Origin: Prunella strophiata
Taxonomy: Eukaryota > Chordata > Aves > Passeriformes > Prunellidae
Assembly: GCA_036583965.1 (NCBI GenBank)
Contig: JAZBQD010000027.1
Span: 25,923,001-25,987,000, forward strand
Direction: 5' to 3'
Length of the DNA stretch: 64,000 nucleotides
A program made the translations under genes and the position numbers. The notes under the pieces were generated by a model. It had not been told where the DNA came from. It saw only the letters and a list, made by a program, of their open reading frames with translations, and did not search any database. Positions within the stretch are counted from its first letter, which is position 1. Every line of letters starts with the position of its first letter. This document shows positions 57,482-64,000 of this stretch, in pieces.

Positions 57482-57949
57482 TGTGGGAAATAGATTTGTA
57501 AAGAAATCCTACAGTTTTATAGAAGGATTACACAGGATATACTTGCATGTAAATTTTAAGATAAGAAATGTTGGTATAGAAATGTTGTGGAATAGGATAG
57601 ATATTGTTGAGAGAGAAATGGAATTAGAAATAAGTTTTTAAAGATGGTTTTGTATATGACTAGATATTTTAGAGAAATAGAACTATGAAAGATACATTGT
57701 AGTAGTAGAACTTATGAGGAGTAATTTTAGATAATTGGTTTTAAGGTATTTATAGTATATTGCAGTAAAAGTTGATAGGTTAAAAAACACTTATGATGTA
57801 TTGTAATTAGGAAATAGTTGGCTTTTGGTTGTGATGGTGTGAATTAGAACACCAGTATTGTCTCACTATTCACAGGGGACTGAAAATAAAAGTTTTAAAA
57901 ACACTTCTTAGCTGTTCTATTTTTGGGTTAGAAAAGAGTTTAATATGAC
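57482..57949 (+). mobile_element. Diverged solo LTR, family A
   Basis: Collinear with 40302-40771 from TGTGGGAAATAG to a degraded end (TTTAATATGACT where other copies have ATCCAACA). AATAAA lies near 57883. It is strongly AT-shifted relative to the other copies, mainly by C-to-T on the plus strand but also by G-to-A. No target duplication is visible. Confidence 0.8.
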
Positions 57950-58029
57950 TAAATCTGTGTTTTGTATGAGGAATAAAATATTGGTTAGTTCTATGTTATA
58001 AAATTGTATAAAGACATTAAAGCCTTCAT

Positions 58030-59085
58030 AATATGTAATATAATGTAATATAATGTAATAATATAATGTATATCATGTATAATAATGATAAGATAATATT
58101 TATATAATTATCATATTATATATAATATAGATAAATAGTATATATTATATATTATATATTATATATTATATATTATATATTATATATTATATATTATATA
58201 TTATATATTATATATTATATATTATATATTATATATTATATATTATATATTATATATTATATATTATATATTATATATTATATATTATATATTATATATT
58301 ATATATTATATATTATATATTATATATTATATATTATATATTATATATTATATATTATATATTATATATTATATATTATATATTATATATTATATATTAT
58401 ATATTATATATTATATATTATATATTATATATTATATATTATATATTATATATTATATATTATATATTATATATTATATATTATATATTATATATTATAT
58501 ATTATATATTATATATTATATATTATATATTATATATTATATATTATATATTATATATTATATATTATATATTATATATTATATATTATATATTATATAT
58601 TATATATTATATATTATATATTATATATTATATATTATATATTATATATTATATATTATATATTATATATTATATATTATATATTATATATTATATATTA
58701 TATATTATATATTATATATTATATATTATATATTATATATTATATATTATATATTATATATTATATATTATATATTATATATTATATATTATATATTATA
58801 TATTATATATTATATATTATATATTATATATTATATATTATATATTATATATTATATATTATATATTATATATTATATATTATATATTATATATTATATA
58901 TTATATATTATATATTATATATTATATATTATATATTATATATTATATATTATATATTATATATTATATATTATATATTATATATTATATATTATATATT
59001 ATATATTATATATTATATATTATATATTATATATTATATATTATATATTATATATTATATATTATATATTATATATTATATATCA
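58030..59085 (+). repeat. (TATATTA)n heptanucleotide array
   Basis: From about 58132 the sequence is a near-perfect 7-bp repeat for about 950 bp (roughly 135 units). It is preceded by a degenerate taatgtaatata tract from about 58030. It contains no G or C within the array. Confidence 0.97.
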
Positions 59086-59946
59086 ATCTATTCCCACACC
59101 AGGGCAGGAAGGGATTGCAGTGGTAGTTCAGCTTTTCGTGGGTGACTCCTTTCCTCCTTTGAACATAACAGAACCCCCAAGGCTGGTGCTCCCCAGGGAC
59201 ACTGAGGGATGGCATGGGGCTGGCCTGAGCCACATCCCAAAGCTCCAGCTCAGCCTCCCCCTCTCATCCCCGTTATCTGGGTCATCCTGTGCAGATCCAA
59301 AGGGCTGGCAGGGCTGTTGCAGGGGGTGAAAGGCTCCAGCCGTGCCACCTCCCCTCTGGATGCTGCCAGGAAGCTGCTGGCAGAGCCACCTGCAGTCCTG
59401 ACACTGCTGATGTGCTGCAGTGACAGCCCCAAAACGGGGGAGCCAGAGATCCAGCCAGAATCCTTCCCAAAGGGACACCAATTCCTCACTCCACAGATTT
59501 CATTTCTCTGAAACATCGTGTGCTTAGAAGCGTGTGATGCTCTGGAAGGAAATGAGAGCTTTGTACCTTGTGCCTTTGTCAGCTTTTTGAAAGCTCCCAG
59601 ATCTCTTCCCCTCCTCTGCTCCAGTGTGTTGCCACTCAGATCTCACCTGGGGGAGCTCAGTTTGGTCAGAAGGATTAAACTGAAAGTCAAGTCAGATGCT
59701 TGAGGCATTCCTACCCTCCCCAAAACCCCCACTCACCCGTTTTACTCCAGGGTTTCCCACTGGTGTTTGCACACACATGGATCTCTAGCCACAGGGCTGC
59801 TGTTAATAGAAATCAATGGGTGATGCATGGAATTACAAGTGCAGAATTTCCAAGTCAATACCCTGCCCAGCAGTTAACCTGGGAGCACACCAGGCCCATC
59901 CCCATCTCTGGGTGGCTGCCTTCAGTCTCACACCTTCTAGACTCAC

Positions 59947-60037
59947 CTAAAACGATGAACATTCCCACAGCAGAGGACAGGATCAGTCCTGCTGCAGCCA
60001 AAATCCAGTACCCTGCCTGCTCCACTGGCCTCAGCAT
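59947..60037 (-). CDS. Possible coding exon of a small single-pass membrane protein, unidentified
   Basis: I do not recognise this. On the minus strand an ATG with A at -3 (GCCAACATG) opens MLRPVEQAGYW, then a clean hydrophobic segment (ILAAAGLILSSAVGMFIVL), ending exactly at a strong donor (TTTTAG|GTGAGT). An in-frame TGA lies 33 nt before the ATG, so this could be a first coding exon. Possible downstream acceptors near 59398 and 59409 (minus strand) would continue in frame for 45 or more residues, but they carry no recognisable homology. It could equally be a chance ORF. It is not part of RGS8 as known. Confidence 0.3.
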
Positions 60038-60239
60038 GTTGGCACCCAGCTCCAGGAAAGCTCCCTCTCACAGGTGAGCCTGCCAGGAGCTGTCAGAACA
60101 TATTTCAAGTCTCAGCATTCCATCAGCCCTGCAAGAGAACCGGTCTCGCTGTGGATCCGTGGCTATGGATGGATTCTCTGCCTGGAGCAGCACATCCAAG
60201 GCTCAAGGGATGATCACTTCAGGGCCTTTAACCAGGTAT

Positions 60240-60700
60240 TCATGCCTCAGGTTTGAGCTTTTAGATTTTTCAGATTCTGTGCTGCTTTAGTGTGCAGTTC
60301 TGAGCTTCATATCAGGGGATGGTGAGCTCTCTGCACAGAGCAGGGAGACAAAACAATTCCTGCTCCAGCTGGGGACCAAGGACAAATGATCCAAATCTCA
60401 GGCCCAAGAACAGAAACAATGTGGGCTGAAGAGAGAAAAACCAGAAGGATGGGACTGCATGGGCTGGAGCTGTAATTGGACAATGAACTCCAACCTGCAA
60501 ATGGAGCAGAACTGATAAAAGTGTCACACCTCGTGACCAGGAGTTCATTTTTTGTGACCATTTTGGTTCACCTTGGGTGCAGCCCTGGCTGGGCTCTTGT
60601 GCTGCCCAAGGTGGATCTAATTAATACCTTCTAATAAATCCCTACTTTATTCCTTTTCTCTGTCCAGCCTCTGTTCTAGGTCAGCCTGCACAAGGCATCA
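60240..60700 (+). mobile_element. Solo LTR, family C, intact length
   Basis: This 461-bp element starts TCATGCCTCAG (first bases mutated from TGATGCC) and ends AAGGCATCA. GTAT precedes and follows it, consistent with a 4-5 bp target duplication. AATAAA lies near 60632. It is the closest relative in the window of the copy beside RGS8 exon 4. Confidence 0.85.
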
Positions 60701-62120
60701 GTATCCCATCCTCATTCCCACCAAAGAGCAGTGAGAAGATGAGGTTTGATGCCATGACAAGATCATGATTGTTTTTCCATCCCAGAGAGATCCCAGTGGT
60801 GCTGGGGAGCTGAATCCCTTCAGGATGCTGAAATTTGGAGCACTATCCCTGCAAAGGGGGGGTGTGGGCAGTTCTCTTGCAGCTCTCTGCATCTGTGTTA
60901 CTCAAAACACTAAGAAAGCTGCCAGGAGTCTCTGAGTCTCTGCACAGCTTTCCTACAGCCCAGGGCTAGGAGATTTCCAAGTGACATCCATTCTCTGTAG
61001 GGCTGTTTTTAATGCAGATACACTGCAGAGCCATTGGGGAGGGTGGGCAAGAACCATCTTTGGGGAAAAAAATCCCCCCACCTGTGAGTTGTGGGGAGTG
61101 AGGAGCTGTCTGCTGTGTGCCCCAAGCCAAACTTCCAGTCTCTAGGAGGACAGACACCCTGGCAGCCTTGTAGGCTGGATCTGACTCTCCCAGAAGGGGA
61201 AAAAAAAAGGGCAATTTGATGATTTGCAGTGTGGTGTCCAGGACTTCCAAGGTGACACTGTCAGTGCCACTCTCTGTCACCACCATGAAGGTGCCCCCCA
61301 GCTTCAGAGGGGCAGGGACAGCTTCTCCCTGGGCAGCCCAGGCATTTCCAGCTGCATGTGAAAAAGCAGGTTTGTTTTGTTTGCATGCGAGATCCTAAAC
61401 TTAGCGAGCGAGATGTTAATTTGGGAGGGGAAAATAGGCCATATTTATGTAACTGTGAAAAGCTGCAGCCAAGGCTACAGCTCCAATGGGAGAGGAGAGT
61501 CTGCTCCCAGCTCAGGGCTTTGTGAGAGCTCCAGCAACTGCATATTCATCGCCCCACACCCCAGAGAAGCAGCTTTGAGGCTTCCCAGGCTAAGAATAGA
61601 GGTCTTGTTGTGTTTGCTGCTCCACGGGCCGGGTTTTGTCCGGGATTAGAGGCACCAGGGCGTGGAGCTGCAAATGGCAGCATCTCCTCCTGCCTGGGAG
61701 CTCCAGCCCAGCAGGGATGGGGAGCACAGAATAAAGGGGGAATTCATTCCCAGCCACACAGGATGGCATTAGTGCTGGCCCTCTGCTCACAGAGACGTCC
61801 CCCGTGGTGGACGGGGCACCCTCAGAACACGACTCCCTTGTGCACAAACAAAACCCAAGCGTTTTTCCAGGCAGGGCAGCTGGGGCAGTGCCACCACTGA
61901 AATTAGCAGCTCGTCCTGGCTGTGAAGCCTGATGGCTTGGATCCACCTCGGGTCCCTGCAGGGGCAGACAGCTCCCTGCCAGCCTGTGACATTTCTTTCC
62001 CCTTCCACTCGCATTCTCTGCCCTACTTAAAGCAGGTTGGGAATCCAGCAATGCCTGGCCTTGGAAATGGAAACCCCAGAGGCAGTCACATCACTCCAGG
62101 GCTTTTCAGACAGCCCTGTA

Positions 62121-62154
<34 letters not shown>
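62121..62154 (+). repeat. Poly-T homopolymer
   Basis: A run of 34 Ts. No adjacent retroelement was recognised, so it is not clearly a SINE or LINE tail. Confidence 0.95.
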
Positions 62155-62155
<1 letters not shown>

Positions 62156-63904
62156 AGATCTTGCAGCTCCAGAAATCATCATGTGGCAGTGCTGCCAGCA
62201 GCACGACACTGCTCCTTGTTTGGCTTTGAATTTGTCACCCTGGGACTCTTGGAAAGCCCTTTAAGGGCTGAACTGGGCTCACAAATGGCAGCAAAGTAAC
62301 TCCTGTGGGGAAACCAAGAGGAAAAGGACTGAATTGTGGAGGCTTCTGTGTGACCTCTGGCTCCACTATTCACTATTCCCCGAGCCTGGGGCCATATTCC
62401 TGAACACTTATCCTAAAGCAGCAAGGAATGAGAGTTCCAGAAAGGATGGTGACCCAGGGCTTTGAGTCCCTGTAGCCAAGGGCAGCACTGATCACAGGCA
62501 GTGGCTGCAGACAGCAGCATGACTCCTGTCCACCTGAAGTCCAGCCTGGGAGGTGAGGGAGGCCACCACATCACAGACTGAAGGCTACGACTGGTATGAG
62601 GTGTTGTTTTCAAATAAACTGGGGACAGAAATTGGGTTTTTGAAACATGCAAGGAAATGCTCTGCAAAACATGAATCCCTTGAGAGAATGCACAGTCTCT
62701 GGAGAAGGTCTTTCTTGCTAAAACATCACATAACAGAGAAATCTCTTGGGAAATGACTCCTGAGATAACCTCTCTCCTAAAATAAATGCCCCTGGGAGCA
62801 ATTGTCTCGGAAAAAAGAAAAAAAAAAAAAAGTGTTCTAGAAGCTGCTATTGATTCTGTATTTACCCTCTCTGCAGCAGCAGCAGCAGCACACAGAGCCC
62901 AGAGGTGAGCCATCATTTTCCAGTGCTCCTTCCTAATCAGAGCTGAGAAGGATCCAGCAGTGATCCTGCTGCTCCCTCATTTCCTCCCTGATCACTCAAA
63001 CCAACCCACTGTGAGCAGAACTCCACAAAACGTGCCCTGGAGTCGTCTGGCAGCCTTGTGCAGCACCACGATGGGGCCATCCCATCTGCTGCTGTTTGTT
63101 TAGCCCTTGCATTGCTAAAGGGGCCTCTGGGAATGCTGCTGAGCCTCTGCTCAAAGAGCAGGGACTCGAGGGTGTCTCTGCCCCCTGTGCTGTGTGACCC
63201 CAGCACCGTTTGGCAAAGAAGGAGAGGCCAAGAACCAAGTGGTGCCTGTCCCCTGCCCAGCCTGCTGTAATTAGCCACTCTCGTGATGCTGGCCACCATC
63301 CAGGCACTTGGCCAAAGGCAGTCCAGACACTCTGACCCTGAGAATTGGCTCCCATGCCTGGAAAAGCACGTGCCAGCTCTGAGTAAGCACCTGCAGGTTA
63401 ATTTATCTTTCACATTTCCATCAGCGCAGCCCAGCAAAAATCCCAGAGCCACGCTGGCAGCCAGCAGAGAGTCCCTCAGAAACAGCCATGAGTTGGGAGG
63501 GCCTGAAAATGCTCCAGGAAATTCTCATGGAGCACCTGAGCACTGAGGATCTGCTGCAGGGGGCATTGGAGACCAACCCTTCTGCTCCTGGCAATGCTAC
63601 AGAGCCAGGAAAGATTCTTTGGATGTCTTTAGGAGAGGAAGGCAGAAGCATTGTAAAGCCTGGTCTAGCAGCTTGCTAAAACCTACCTGTCCTCACTGTG
63701 GTTTAAAGCTATAAATCTATATTTATTGCCCAAATTCTGCATGTCCTGCAGTCCCCTTATACATGAACAAATTCATGCAAACACAGTGACCCCCAGGGAG
63801 GGGGTTATATTTCAGGATGTTCCATCACCTGCCTTTAGCAGCAGGAAAATGAGGTGTTCCTGTGTGGTAACCACAGATCCTCTGAACAGAGAGGGACATA
63901 ACTG

Positions 63905-64000
63905 TCCCAGGATTTTCCTGGGAAGCTGTGAGAAAGCTCAGAGAAAGAATTAAAACAATTATTATCCCAATCTCTGCACCTGGCAGGCAATCTCTGTTTG
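63905..64000 (+). mobile_element. Start of an LTR cut by the window edge
   Basis: The gctgtgagaaagctcagag and acaattattatccc motifs resemble the beginning of a passerine LTR related to family E. It is truncated at the window end. Confidence 0.45.

Larger units (their letters stand above)
59090..63900. other. Right flank, no recognised gene
   Basis: Apart from the LTR at 60240-60700, the candidate membrane exon and a 34-bp poly-T at 62121-62154, I see nothing identifiable. NPL, the next gene in mammals, was looked for by its conserved N-terminal sequence and not found. Confidence 0.45.

Noticed and set aside
57482..57949. C-to-T excess in this LTR read as APOBEC editing
   Set aside because: The direction is opposite to the expected sense-strand G-to-A, and G-to-A changes also occur. 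Subfamily difference or general decay fits as well.
63488..63679. Plus-strand ORF beginning MSWEGLKMLQ, with a faint connexin-like start
   Set aside because: It lacks the conserved connexin residues after the first ten and any transmembrane segment or splice support.

Overview
The window is vertebrate nuclear DNA, most probably from a passerine bird. Evidence: small spliced genes with GT-AG introns, CR1 retrotransposon 3' ends, several solo LTRs of songbird-type endogenous retroviruses with intact target-site duplications, CpG-rich promoters and long satellite-like arrays. There are no bacterial operons, CRISPR arrays or phage genes.

Three genes are recognisable, all on the minus strand, in the order also found in mammals (RNASEL, RGS16, RGS8). 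(1) At the left edge is the large first coding exon of RNASEL, the 2-5A-dependent ribonuclease: the ankyrin domain and the start of the pseudokinase domain. The rest of the gene lies outside the window. (2) RGS16 is complete: five coding exons between 11753 and 16269, predicting 192 residues, with a TATA box in a CpG-rich promoter. (3) RGS8 is complete for its short isoform: five coding exons between 30697 and 45962, predicting 180 residues. An upstream alternative coding exon at 47951-48009 belongs to the long isoform; its start-codon exon was not found. RGS16 and RGS8 share intron phases and nearly identical exon lengths, as expected for tandem duplicates. Both encode R4-type GTPase-activating proteins for Gi/Gq alpha subunits. 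RNASEL is functionally separate (interferon/2-5A antiviral response) and is only a neighbour.

Layout: 1-1762 RNASEL; 1763-10020 intergenic with LTRs, a 302-bp inverted repeat and a four-copy tandem repeat; 10020-16400 RGS16 with its 3' UTR and promoter; 16500-30690 intergenic with two sibling solo LTRs, a third LTR and a 200-bp tandem triplication; 30697-48960 RGS8 with retroelement-rich introns; 49000-64000 a repeat-rich upstream flank. That flank holds two (ATAAAT)n arrays, a 930-bp polypurine minisatellite, a 528-bp tract almost without G, and a 950-bp (TATATTA)n array. One possible small transmembrane-protein exon lies at 59947-60037.

The most notable observations are: the G-depleted LTR-like tract, whose only seven surviving Gs all precede C or T, as expected of APOBEC-type DNA editing; an LTR inserted 28 nt from the RGS8 exon 4 splice acceptor, probably supplying the branch point; RNASEL changes at two lysines known to matter in mammals; and the RGS8 long-isoform exon. 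I saw no wholly new multi-gene system.
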